Shown one piece after another: positions 43,745 through 51,947 of a stretch of DNA of 64,000 nt; position 1 is the first letter of the stretch; the number at the start of each line of letters is the position of its first letter. The stretch is from NCBI RefSeq assembly GCF_003387475.1, contig NZ_QUNO01000022.1, positions 124,001-188,000 on the forward strand, given 5' to 3'. Below the pieces are notes generated by a model, which was not told the origin of the DNA, did no database searches, and was given only the letters and a program-made list of their open reading frames with translations. This DNA comes from Kutzneria buriramensis (GTDB taxonomy: Bacteria; Actinomycetota; Actinomycetes; Mycobacteriales; Pseudonocardiaceae). Both the position numbers and the translations under genes were made by a program.

Positions 43745-44764
43745 TCAGCCGGCCAGGGCGTAGTTCTTCTTCCACTGCTCGATGGCTGCGGTGCGCTGCT
43801 GCGCGACCGCCGGCGTCAGGGTCTGCGGGCCGGGCCCGTGGTGTGCGACCGGTCGCGGCAGGTATCGCTCCGCTGACACCGGATTCTCACCGCGTTCGAC
43901 CGCCTTGATCCACCCCAGGTAGTAAACGGTCGAGGCGTAGATGTCGTCCTCGCCGCCGCAGCCGGGCAGCAGCTCCGGCGAACGCGAGACGACGCCGTAG
44001 CCCTGCCATTCGCCCTCGACCTCGTGGATCAGCGGGCCGCCGGAATCCCCGCCGCAGTCGCCCCGGAACCCATCAGCGTTGTGCACGCACACTTCGTCGA
44101 CGCCCATCGGAAACGCCGAGTTGGTATTGCACGGGCCTGCCGGGTCGATGGTGGTGTCGACGTAGTGCGCGATGTGGGGCACGTCGCCGCGGTTGCTCGG
44201 GTCGGTGCGGCCCCAGCCGATCTGGCGCACCGAGGCGCCCACGGGCAGGTTGTGCACGCCGTTGGCCAGCGGCTCGTACGGCAGTTGGTCGGCGGTCTGG
44301 AGCACGGCGAGATCGCCGATCTCGTAGAAGGCGTCCGGAGTGAGCCACCCGAAGCCGCCGTTCGGGGCCGATGGGAACACCGTGATCTTGGTGACCTTGG
44401 TGTCGACACCGCCCCGGGTGTAGTCGTTACTGCCGATCCGGACGTGCATCCCGAACCGGGCCGGGTCGGCGGGCGTGCCGTCGTCGTAGGTGACGCAGTG
44501 CGCGGCCGTGATCACGTTGTAGGGCGAGTCCTCGAACGCCGTGCAGTCGAGGAAATTCGGGTTGCTCTGGTAGAGAAGCTGGAAGTTGCCCAACCACGGA
44601 TAGGACTCGGGGTTGGCCACTGGACGGCCGCCGACGATGTTCGGCGTTGCCTGCGTGGTTGCCGCTGGCCGGTCGGCGGGCGTGGGAGTGGCGTTCGCGG
44701 GGGCGCCGCCCAGGCCCACGAGGGCCGTGGCCGCGAGCACGACTGCCGCGATAATTCTTCGCAC
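43745..44764 (-). CDS. Secreted trypsin-like serine protease (S1 family)
   Basis: A 339-residue protein from GTG 44764. Residues 1-25 are a signal peptide (IIAAVVLAATALVGLGGAPA). A short propeptide ends before IVGG at residue 43, the usual mature start. The catalytic triad is visible: His89 in ITAAHC, Asp151 in EIGDLAVL, and Ser241 in GDCGGDSGGPL. Paired cysteines surround the His and Ser motifs. The protein is exported through Sec and activated by cleavage before IVGG. The C-terminal 50 residues past the protease domain are helical. An 11-codon leader ORF lies upstream and two hairpins downstream. Confidence 0.92.
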   Translation of the reverse strand: MRRIIAAVVLAATALVGLGGAPANATPTPADRPAATTQATPNIVGGRPVANPESYPWLGNFQLLYQSNPNFLDCTAFEDSPYNVITAAHCVTYDDGTPADPARFGMHVRIGSNDYTRGGVDTKVTKITVFPSAPNGGFGWLTPDAFYEIGDLAVLQTADQLPYEPLANGVHNLPVGASVRQIGWGRTDPSNRGDVPHIAHYVDTTIDPAGPCNTNSAFPMGVDEVCVHNADGFRGDCGGDSGGPLIHEVEGEWQGYGVVSRSPELLPGCGGEDDIYASTVYYLGWIKAVERGENPVSAERYLPRPVAHHGPGPQTLTPAVAQQRTAAIEQWKKNYALAG

Positions 44765-44834
44765 GATCTCGTCTCTCGTATCGCGAATTGTTGGTGTGTA
44801 ACGGAATCGCCTTCGTTGTGGCGTCGAGCAGCGG

Positions 44835-44870
44835 TCAGCGCTGGCTGGCCGCCCGGACGGTGATGTCCAT
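44835..44870 (-). CDS. Leader ORF upstream of the protease (11 codons)
   Basis: MDITVRAASQR followed by a stop. The ATG at 44870 has the best ribosome site in the neighbourhood, AAAGGAGG about eight bases upstream, yet encodes only 11 residues. It ends 70 bases before the protease GTG. It could be a regulatory leader peptide or a translation-enhancing mini-ORF. Detection rests only on the ribosome site. Confidence 0.4.
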   Translation of the reverse strand: MDITVRAASQR

Positions 44871-44938
44871 GAATGCGCCTCCTTTCCTTGTGTGCGCATG
44901 AGTTCCCGACGAGGACGGGTCGGTTCCATCGCGAGGGC

Positions 44939-45328
44939 TCAGAGTGTTGGCGGTCCGGTGGTCGTCGCCGAGTGCCGGCTCTGGCACGACGTCCATCGCG
45001 AGACCGCTGAGTCGACGCGGTCGAATCGAGCGGAGCATTCGGTCTGGTCGAGCAGACGTAGGGGCCCACCCCCATCGGATCCCAGGACCCAGGTTCCCGG
45101 CTTCACCGAGATGAGGCCCTCGGGTTGCCAGACAACCAGTCCGGTGACCTCGGGCCGATTTACGGCGCAAAGGCCGAGGAAGTCGTAGACCTGGGAGCGA
45201 TTAGTCCCGTTGTAGCGGATCCCTCGAACGACTTTGCCGTCGGCATTTCCGGCGGGCCGGAAACGCCCGCATTCCGAGGACGTTGTTGCGGTCGCGCTCT
45301 CGCCGATGTCGACGGCGGTCGAGCTCAT
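44939..45328 (-). CDS. Phage-like small protein
   Basis: A 129-residue protein from ATG 45328 with GGAGG five bases upstream. The centre (GIRYNGTNRSQVYDFLG then VVWQPEGLISVKPGTWVLGS) resembles short phage and prophage proteins of the pattern RYxGxN...VxxFLG...EGxxxVxPGDWVI. These are common in actinophages but of unknown role. There are no other prophage genes nearby, so it may be a relic. It ends about 70 bases upstream of the leader ORF, on the same strand as the protease. Confidence 0.6.
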   Translation of the reverse strand: MSSTAVDIGESATATTSSECGRFRPAGNADGKVVRGIRYNGTNRSQVYDFLGLCAVNRPEVTGLVVWQPEGLISVKPGTWVLGSDGGGPLRLLDQTECSARFDRVDSAVSRWTSCQSRHSATTTGPPTL

Positions 45329-45537
45329 CAGGGCCTCCAAGACCACTGGTCGAGCCAGGAATTCATGCGGTCACCAACCGTGGCGGGCCGCGTCTCTCGC
45401 GCAAATCCCGAGTCGGGTACCCGACTTGGGTAGTTGCCGAAAAGTGGATCACTACCTGCACGTATGGGCGTCCAGTGACCTGCGGCACAGCGCCTTTTCG
45501 CACGGGGCTACGCTCTGACCCCGCACTGGAACACCCG

Positions 45538-47022
45538 GTGACGGAGGAAACCTTGGCCGCCGCCAGACAATGCAGCCGCTGTGGCTGTTCGCTGAGATCC
45601 ACCAACTGCGAACAAATGTGCGATCCTTGCCGCCGCGCAGTGGCTGTTAGCCACCCGGCGCTGCCGCGCGGGTTCTTCGATATCCCTCAAATCCGGGAGA
45701 TGCTGGCCAGCCACGAGTTCGGTCAGCTGTTCCTCGCTGTGCGGGCAACGACGGGGGAGACGCAGCAGCAACTGGGCATCCGGTGCGGTCTGAGCGCAGG
45801 CCGAGTCAGCGACGTCGAACGCGGCCAACACCATCTCCGCTTCGGTGAGGTGATCGCTCGGGTGGCGGCGGGCTTGGACGTCCCGCCCGGGCTGATTAGC
45901 TTGGGCCGCAGCCAGCCGTCGTCGGAGTCCGCCTCGGTGGACTCCGACGAGGATTGGGCCGAACGAAGCGACTACATCGCCATCGTCACCGCGGCGGCGA
46001 CAGGGTCACGCTTGTACCCGGAGCTGGAGAGGCTGGACGCGATGCTGCCCGTCCGCGCAGAACCGGTTCGGCGCCTGCACATCGGCAACGCCGATGTTGC
46101 CGCGATCGAGGCGATCACCGACGGGTTCCGACGGTCCGATTTCGCGTCCGGTGGCGGCGTGTGCCGGGCGGCCGCCATCGCACAGCTGCACCAGGTCCGA
46201 CAGCTGGAGAAGGCCAGATGCGCCGATCCGGTGCGCACGCGGCTGCTGATGGCGACAGCGGACTTGGCGATGATGGTCGGCTGGATGTCCTACGACGTCG
46301 ACGAGCACGCTGCGGCTCGACGCGCGTGGGCGTTCGCCCTGAAAACCGCGTGGCAGGCTCGCAGCCATGAACGCAGCACCGATCTCGCCGTGGACGTGCT
46401 GCTGGATGCAGCCCACCAGGCCCTGCACCGGCAGCGGCCGAAGGAGGCGCTGCGCCTAGTCCAGCTCGCCGAGAACACCGCGGCGGACCGAGAGCAGCCC
46501 ATCAGCGCGATCACCCGGAGCTACATCTTGGTCAGCCTGGGCTGGTGCCGGGCAGCACTTGGGCAGGCCCAGCCCTGCCGGCGAGCGATGGGGGAGGCCC
46601 TGGATGCCCTCGCTGCCGCCGATCCCGCCACCACACCGTCGTGGGCCTGGCACGTAAACGACGCCGAGATCGCCGCCCAGCAGGGGCACGCGTTGTTTCT
46701 ACTCGCGCAGATCCACCCCCGCTTCGCGGCCGGCGCCGTCGATCAACTACATCACGCTGTGAACGGCTACGGAGAACCGTTCGCGCGCAGCCGTGCGGTC
46801 AACCAGGCATCCCTCGCTGCCGCCCACTTCTACGCCGGCGACATCGACGCGGCCGTCGCCACGGGCGAAGCGGCCGTCAGCGCGATCAGCAGGCTGAACT
46901 CGCCGCGTGCGTTCGCCCGTTTGCAGCCGATCGCCGATGCCGCGGGACCGTTCCTTCGCCGTTCCGAGGTGGCCGGCTTGTGCGAGAGCATCCGGGCGGC
47001 ACGTTCCGGTGCCGCCTCGTGA
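45538..47022 (+). CDS. Zinc-ribbon/XRE/TPR transcriptional regulator
   Basis: A 494-residue protein. Residues 12-31 hold six Cys (CSRCGC...CEQMCDPC) that can form a zinc ribbon. Residues about 62-118 are an XRE helix-turn-helix (TQQQLGIRCGLSAGRVSDVE). The rest is a TPR-like helical sensor (HEALRLVQLAENTA-type repeats; AVATGEAAVSAIS). Such regulators are frequent in actinomycete natural-product and accessory loci. GTG 45538 is used; TTG 45553 has the better ribosome site (GGAGG). It lies upstream of and on the same strand as the MurG-like gene. Confidence 0.85.
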   Translation: MTEETLAAARQCSRCGCSLRSTNCEQMCDPCRRAVAVSHPALPRGFFDIPQIREMLASHEFGQLFLAVRATTGETQQQLGIRCGLSAGRVSDVERGQHHLRFGEVIARVAAGLDVPPGLISLGRSQPSSESASVDSDEDWAERSDYIAIVTAAATGSRLYPELERLDAMLPVRAEPVRRLHIGNADVAAIEAITDGFRRSDFASGGGVCRAAAIAQLHQVRQLEKARCADPVRTRLLMATADLAMMVGWMSYDVDEHAAARRAWAFALKTAWQARSHERSTDLAVDVLLDAAHQALHRQRPKEALRLVQLAENTAADREQPISAITRSYILVSLGWCRAALGQAQPCRRAMGEALDALAAADPATTPSWAWHVNDAEIAAQQGHALFLLAQIHPRFAAGAVDQLHHAVNGYGEPFARSRAVNQASLAAAHFYAGDIDAAVATGEAAVSAISRLNSPRAFARLQPIADAAGPFLRRSEVAGLCESIRAARSGAAS

Positions 47023-47170
47023 GGCCATACGACATCTCCAGGCTCACAGGCAACCCGTTCATCGCGTCAACGCCCGCTTCCCCTAACGGGTGTGCAGGCA
47101 GCGATGCGACATTCTGGTCGTTGCAGCGCAACGGCTCCGACCCCCACAACGCACAGTGGAGAACGTCTCT

Positions 47171-48358
47171 GTGAACAGCGAACAGCGGTCGGGAAGGCCC
47201 GACCGGGCCTTCAAACTGCTCGTCACCGGCGGCGGGACGGGCGGCCACACCTACCCCGCCCTGACCGCGGTCCGCACGCTGCAGGCGCGTCTCGCGGGCG
47301 CCGGCAGGACAACGGACGTGCTGTGGATCGGCAAGGCCGGCGGGCTGGAGCAACAGGTCGCTGAAGCCGAAGGGATCCGGTTCGCCCCGGTCGCGACCGG
47401 CAAGATCCGGCGCGCCAAGAATCCACTGAAGATGATATCCAAGGCTAACGTCACGGACATGGGGCGCGTGCCGTTGGGCGTGCTGCAGGCGCGATCGTTG
47501 GTCGCAGACTTCCACCCGGACGCCGTGCTCGCCACTGGCGGCTACGTGGCGGTGCCGGTTGGTCTGGCTGCCAAGGTGTGCCGCCGGCCCTTGGTGATCC
47601 ACGAGCAGACCGTGCGGCTGGGCCTGACCAACAGTCTCTTGGCCCGTGTTGCCACGCGTGTCGCGCTCTCTTCCGAGTCGTCGTTGCCGTTGCTGCCGGC
47701 AGGGATCGCAGAAGACGCAGTGGTCACGGGCAACCCGGTGCGCCCCGAACTGCTGCACGGCCAGCCGGACAAGGCGGTGCAGGCGCTAGGGCTGCATGGG
47801 TTTTCGGCGGGCCTGCCGACGGTGTACGTGACGGGCGGCGCCCAGGGCGCCAAGCAGATCAACGACATGATCCGCGACGGCTTGCCGTGGCTGCTGGCGA
47901 AGGCGAACGTGATCCACCAGTGCGGTCGGGGCCGAGCCACCGAGTTGCAGGCGGCCGCCGCGTCCCTGCCTCGCGAGCTCGCGGGGCGGTACCTGGTGAC
48001 CGAGTACGTCGGCCCGGAGCTGCCCGACGTGTACGCCTTGGCCGACGTGGTGATCTCCCGCAGCGGCGCGGGCACGATCGCCGAGTTGACGGCGTTGGGC
48101 AAGGCTTCCGTGCTGGTGCCGTTGGCGTCGTCGGCAGCCAACGAGCAGGTCCACAACGCCCAGAACCTCGCCGCGGCCGGCGCTGCGATCTCGTTGGTGG
48201 ACGAGGTGTCGATGGAGACGTTGACCGCCGCCCTGACGCCTTTGCTCGCTGACGCCGGCCGGCGTGAGGAGATCGCGCGGCGGGCTCGGTTGCGTGGCCG
48301 GACGGACGCGGCCGAACGGCTGGTCGACGCCGTCCTGGCCGCGGCCGACACGCGCTAG
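47171..48358 (+). CDS. MurG-like glycosyltransferase (GT28 type)
   Basis: A 395-residue protein from GTG 47171 behind GGAGA. It has the MurG layout: the N-terminal glycine loop GGGTGGHTYPAL (residues 20-31), ATGGYVAVP, PLVIHEQ, a VTGNPVR segment, the second glycine loop VTGGAQGAKQIND, and SRSGAGTIAEL plus LVPLASSAANEQVHNA for nucleotide-sugar binding. MurG transfers N-acetylglucosamine to lipid I. The accessory setting and direct pairing with a TPR regulator suggest a second copy acting on cell wall or a natural product. It is slightly longer than typical MurG at the N-terminus. Confidence 0.85.
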   Translation: MNSEQRSGRPDRAFKLLVTGGGTGGHTYPALTAVRTLQARLAGAGRTTDVLWIGKAGGLEQQVAEAEGIRFAPVATGKIRRAKNPLKMISKANVTDMGRVPLGVLQARSLVADFHPDAVLATGGYVAVPVGLAAKVCRRPLVIHEQTVRLGLTNSLLARVATRVALSSESSLPLLPAGIAEDAVVTGNPVRPELLHGQPDKAVQALGLHGFSAGLPTVYVTGGAQGAKQINDMIRDGLPWLLAKANVIHQCGRGRATELQAAAASLPRELAGRYLVTEYVGPELPDVYALADVVISRSGAGTIAELTALGKASVLVPLASSAANEQVHNAQNLAAAGAAISLVDEVSMETLTAALTPLLADAGRREEIARRARLRGRTDAAERLVDAVLAAADTR

Positions 48359-48568
48359 ACACCCGGCCGGCACCCTCCAGCACGACAGCGACGCAAGTTG
48401 GTGGACGCGTCGTAGCGGCGTCCTGAACGGATCCGACACGTCTGTGTCCTCCAGGTAGAGGGCAGCGCCGGGTAACCCCGCCAGGCGCAGCGGGATCACC
48501 TCAACCGTGCCGGTCTCACCCAGCGCCATAAGCATCCGGGCCGCTATGACTGGGCTTTTTGTGGGCAT
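48359..48568 (-). pseudogene. Possible truncated gene, divergent from the ASCH operon
   Basis: From ATG 48568 the minus strand reads MPTKSPVIAARMLMALGETG and a further 45 or so protein-like residues (VIPLRLAGLPGAALYLEDTD, FRTPLRRVHQL), then runs open into the antisense of the MurG-like gene without a natural end. The quality drops once it overlaps that gene. This fits a 3'-truncated remnant. The first 12 bases of its coding sequence are identical to those of the plus-strand gene starting at 48586. Confidence 0.35.
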
Positions 48569-48597
48569 CGTGGTTCACTCAACGCATGCCCACAAAA
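48557..48597. promoter_or_regulatory. 12-bp inverted repeat covering two divergent start codons
   Basis: TTTTGTGGGCAT (48557-48568) and ATGCCCACAAAA (48586-48597) are exact inverses around a 17-base spacer. The right arm begins with the start codon of the ASCH operon; the left arm is the start of the minus-strand remnant. In RNA from further upstream this stem would sequester the ATG. Confidence 0.6.
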
Positions 48598-49503
48598 CGC
48601 CCAGCCGAGGACGAGGTGGTCGACGCGGTCGCTCGCCTTACGCGGCTCGGCCTGCCAGTCACCCCGGCCGCTGCTGACCCTGCTCTGCTGGAGTTGCGCG
48701 GGATCGTGGCCCGGGCGGTCGACCCCGCCGACCCGGCCAGCCGCACCGCGGCGCTGGACGGCACGCTGCGCGGCCTGCTCGCCCGGTTCCCCGACGCCCG
48801 CTACGCGACGGCGGCCCGTGCGCTGTTCGGCCTGCCGCCGGCCGAGCCCGGGCAGAACCTCACCGCCCGTCGAGAGCTGGCGGCTAAACAGGCCGGACAC
48901 GAGGTGCACCACTTTCGCAAGCGGGTCGAGCCCAAACTTGTCGAGAAGCTGGCCTGGGAACTGCTCGCCGACGCCGACCGGTTCACCCGGCTGCCGATGA
49001 TCGCCCCCCGCCTGGCGCCAACAACCAGCCGGCAGCCGGTACAGGCCGACCCGTTCGCGTGGGAGGTCGCCGAGCATGAGGAGCACCTGTGCCGGCTGTG
49101 GTCGGCGATCTACGCCGCCCGCGCCGAACTGCTCACGGTCGAGCGGCTGGTCAGCCTGGACGCTGACCGGGTCGACGTCGTGCACGCCGCGGTGACCGCC
49201 GCGTGGCGGTGGGCGGCGGCCCGCGCCGAGGCCATCGGCTACACCACGGCGTTCGGCACCGACCTGGAGGCGGTGCCGAACGCCGACCTGGTCGCGCTGG
49301 CCGGCTGGGCCCCCACGCTCACGCAGGCACAGGCATCCCGGCTGACCGAGGCCGCCGCCGGCGGCGCCAGCCGCGAGCAGTTCGTGCACGCCCTGCACGA
49401 CGAGACCGGGCTGGGCAACACCTGGATCGACGGCTTTCTCACCCCGCCGGCGGCCGCCGAACCCACCGATTCCATCGAGCAGGAGAACGGACCGACCACG
49501 TGA
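48586..49503 (+). CDS. Helical protein, first gene of the synthetase-ASCH operon
   Basis: A 305-residue, almost wholly helical protein from ATG 48586. Residues about 85-125 (PGQNLTARRELAAKQAGHEV followed by HHFRKRVEPKLVEKLAWEL) match a short module seen in many actinomycete regulatory and effector proteins, of the form RR..AA...GvS..TFR+..E..L...la..L. The rest is unrecognised. No Shine-Dalgarno is evident and the ATG is inside an inverted repeat. Its stop overlaps the GTG of the P-loop gene, so the three genes are translated together. Confidence 0.75.
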   Translation: MPTKRPAEDEVVDAVARLTRLGLPVTPAAADPALLELRGIVARAVDPADPASRTAALDGTLRGLLARFPDARYATAARALFGLPPAEPGQNLTARRELAAKQAGHEVHHFRKRVEPKLVEKLAWELLADADRFTRLPMIAPRLAPTTSRQPVQADPFAWEVAEHEEHLCRLWSAIYAARAELLTVERLVSLDADRVDVVHAAVTAAWRWAAARAEAIGYTTAFGTDLEAVPNADLVALAGWAPTLTQAQASRLTEAAAGGASREQFVHALHDETGLGNTWIDGFLTPPAAAEPTDSIEQENGPTT

Positions 49504-50108
49504 GCACCCCCACCACCCGCACCCTGGCCGCCGCCCTGGAAGCGGCTGCCGACGGCGACCCGCGCCGCTATGTCATCACCGGCGGCCCCTCCTCCGGCAA
49601 GGACGACCTGATCGCCGCCGTGCACGCCGCCGGCATCCCGTGCATGAGCGAGGAGCCCGGCCGGGAGATCTACCGCAAGCACCGCGAACGGCTGGGCCGG
49701 CACCTGCTCAAGGAGGACCGGCGCGAGTACTCCCTCGAAGTGCTGGAGGCGTTCATCGCCGAGTACACCGCCCACACCCACGGGATCCGCTTCTACAACC
49801 GGGGCATCCCTGACGGCTACGGCTGGGAGGGCTTCTTCGGCCTCAAGCCGACCGCCGAGCTGGAAGACGCCACGAAGCGCTACCGCTACGACGCGATCTT
49901 CGTGCTGGACCCGTTGGACACCTTCGAGGACCCCGACGACATCGTGTGGGCCAAGGAACGGGAGATCCGCCGCGTCCACGAGCTGATCGTGCAGGGCTAC
50001 TACGACGCCGGCTACGAGCCGGTGTTCGTCCCCGCCGACGCGGCCGCCGCCCGGCTGGACTTCATCTGCGCCAACCTGCGCCTGCCCAAACCGAGCCGAG
50101 GAGCGTGA
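49500..50108 (+). CDS. P-loop NTPase/kinase (AAA_28-like)
   Basis: A 202-residue protein starting with GTG at 49500 (GTGA overlap). The Walker A region is GGPSSGKDD at 28-36; Asp replaces the usual Ser/Thr after Lys, so nucleotide chemistry may differ. CMSEEPGREIYRKH and YNRGIPDGYGW follow the pattern of AAA_28-type ATPases/kinases (EP.R.i, RG.pD). IFVLDPLDTFEDPDD is a later strand. It overlaps the next gene by one base (TGATG). Likely a small-molecule or nucleotide kinase acting with the synthetase-like protein; the substrate is unknown. Confidence 0.75.
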   Translation: MSTPTTRTLAAALEAAADGDPRRYVITGGPSSGKDDLIAAVHAAGIPCMSEEPGREIYRKHRERLGRHLLKEDRREYSLEVLEAFIAEYTAHTHGIRFYNRGIPDGYGWEGFFGLKPTAELEDATKRYRYDAIFVLDPLDTFEDPDDIVWAKEREIRRVHELIVQGYYDAGYEPVFVPADAAAARLDFICANLRLPKPSRGA

Positions 50109-51589
50109 TGGCGGTGTCCCGCACCACCAAGCCCGGCACACCCGGGCTGCTGGTCTCGCCGAACAGCGTGCTGGCCAACGCGTTGCTGCGGTCAATCGAC
50201 CTGCTACGCCCCCGGGTGCTGGCCTCGCGGCCGTCCCGAATCGAGTTCGTGGTCGGCACCCAGATCAACGGAGCTCCGCACCTGGGCACCAATCTGGTGC
50301 AGACCGCGGCGTTCCTGCTGGCCAAGATCGCCCGCCGGGAGTTCTCCATCGACACCACGGTCCGGTTCGGCGCCTTGGACAACGCCCCGCACGAGGTCAT
50401 CCTGGACCCGGAGACCCACCACGCCTACCAGCAGACTTACTTCCACGCGCTGGGCAAGGACCGCATCGGCGAGCTGATCGACGGCTACTACCGGGCCTTC
50501 TTCAACTCGCTGTCCGAGGCGACCGGCACGCCGTACGTGATCGAGACCTACACCGACCAGCAGGCCAGCCCCGGCTTCCGCGCGGAGTTCCTGCGCACGC
50601 TGGAACGCATCGAGGACATCCGCTGGTGGATGGCCCCGTCCCACGGTGTCGTGCACATCCGGGTGCCCTGCCCGGAGTGTGGGTGGGCGGAGAAGCGCGG
50701 CGACCGCACCAAACTCGTCAGCTTGGACGAGGACGGCGCCACGTTCACGGCGGTGTGTCTGGACCACGGTGACTACGAGGTCCACATCGACCCGGAAGAC
50801 GATCAGCCATACCTCGACCTGGCCACCTTGTACCGGAACCTGGTCAAGGAACGCGCGCTGGGACGCGACGGCGACGTGCTGCACGTGATGATGAAAGGCG
50901 GCGACTGGACCTTCGGCTGCCAGCTCGTCGACGGCGCCCTGGGCGCGCTGAGCACCCCGCCGGCGGCGATGCCCTCGCGGATCTTCACCCCGCAGGTGCT
51001 CGCGCCGACCGGGGCGAAGCTGTCGAAGTCGCTGCTGCGCGAGCAGGGCAAAGGCGTGCTGCCGGCCGACGTGGAGCCGTGGATGCTGGACACCACCGCC
51101 TGGCCCGGCGACGTCGACAACTACGTCGACTCCCTGGTGTGGCTGGTCTCCGAGCTGCTGACCGACCCCAAGCACTTCTTCCGCTCGTTCACTGTCAAGG
51201 AACTGGGACGCCTGATGACCGCCCGACCCGTCTCGCTGCCCGTGCGCGCCCACGAGATGGGCATCTACAAGCGCTACTTCGACCTGATCGCGACCGGCCG
51301 CAAGACCACGGAGATCCGGGTCAACGACTCCAGTCGCCGCAACATCAAGGTGGGCAACCTGATCCGGTTCCGCTGCCAGGGCGACGAGGTCCTCACCAGG
51401 GTCACCAAGGTCGCCCGCTACGACTCCTTCGAGGAGATGTTCGACCACGAGCCGGTCGCGTCGGTCAATCCGCTGGCCACGCGGGAGGACCAGCTGGCCA
51501 ACATTCGGCAGATCTACCCGCCCGAGCGTGAAGCGCTGGGCGTGGTGGCGATCGGGATCGAGTTGGTCGATCCGCCACGGCCGGCCTGA
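50108..51589 (+). CDS. Class I aminoacyl-tRNA-synthetase-like protein fused to ASCH
   Basis: A 493-residue protein. The HIGH-type motif is GTQINGAPHLGTN (50-62) and the KMSKS-type motif is GAKLSKS (302-308), as in class I synthetases, closest in style to class I LysRS. CPECG (188-192) and Cys217 suggest a zinc knuckle. No anticodon-binding domain is visible. Residues about 380-487 are an ASCH domain (KRYFDLIATGRKTTEIRVND, VGNLIRFRC, FEEMFDH), an RNA-binding or nuclease fold. It is last in a three-gene coupled operon with a strong terminator after it. Activation of an amino acid for modification rather than for translation is a reasonable inference. Confidence 0.85.
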   Translation: MAVSRTTKPGTPGLLVSPNSVLANALLRSIDLLRPRVLASRPSRIEFVVGTQINGAPHLGTNLVQTAAFLLAKIARREFSIDTTVRFGALDNAPHEVILDPETHHAYQQTYFHALGKDRIGELIDGYYRAFFNSLSEATGTPYVIETYTDQQASPGFRAEFLRTLERIEDIRWWMAPSHGVVHIRVPCPECGWAEKRGDRTKLVSLDEDGATFTAVCLDHGDYEVHIDPEDDQPYLDLATLYRNLVKERALGRDGDVLHVMMKGGDWTFGCQLVDGALGALSTPPAAMPSRIFTPQVLAPTGAKLSKSLLREQGKGVLPADVEPWMLDTTAWPGDVDNYVDSLVWLVSELLTDPKHFFRSFTVKELGRLMTARPVSLPVRAHEMGIYKRYFDLIATGRKTTEIRVNDSSRRNIKVGNLIRFRCQGDEVLTRVTKVARYDSFEEMFDHEPVASVNPLATREDQLANIRQIYPPEREALGVVAIGIELVDPPRPA

Positions 51590-51608
51590 CCAGCGCCTGG
51601 TGCTCTGC

Positions 51609-51644
51609 GGTCCCCGCCGAACGGGTTGGTGTTCGGCGGGGACC
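51609..51644. terminator. 14-bp perfect hairpin terminator
   Basis: GGTCCCCGCCGAAC (51609-51622) pairs exactly with 51631-51644 around an 8-base loop, 20 bases after the synthetase-ASCH stop and before a convergent gene. It is probably a bidirectional terminator. Confidence 0.85.
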
Positions 51645-51755
51645 GTTCGCGTCGCTGGCCAGCGCGGTTGTGGTCACGGCGGCGCCGTCACCGGTATGGC
51701 TGGACGCCGACCAGCTATACGGCGACGCCGTGTAGCGCCGGGCCGCCGTAGTCGG

Positions 51756-51947
51756 TCAGGAACGCCTGCGGGCAGCCTCCAACTCGGCCCGACTGAACAC
51801 CGTGCCGTTGGGCACGTCCTTCTTGGTCAACTTCGTCAGCCCGTTGCCCTGCGGCGCCTCGGGCAAGTCGATGGGTTCGGTGTTGACGTTGTCGAGCAGC
51901 CGTTCGATCAGCGGAGCAATGTAGGAGCCGGAGTAGCCCCAGGCCAC
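51756..51947 (-). pseudogene. Displaced C-terminus of the upstream gene (frameshift)
   Basis: This frame reads AWGYSGSYIAPLIERLLDNV and ends GTVFSRAELEAARRRS. Upstream in the same frame it continues as GKYDV across 51948-51965. It matches the expected C-terminus of the 408-residue protein, whose own frame ends in a low-quality 20-residue tail. The fragment therefore most likely belongs to that gene and is not an independent 63-residue protein. Confidence 0.6.
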
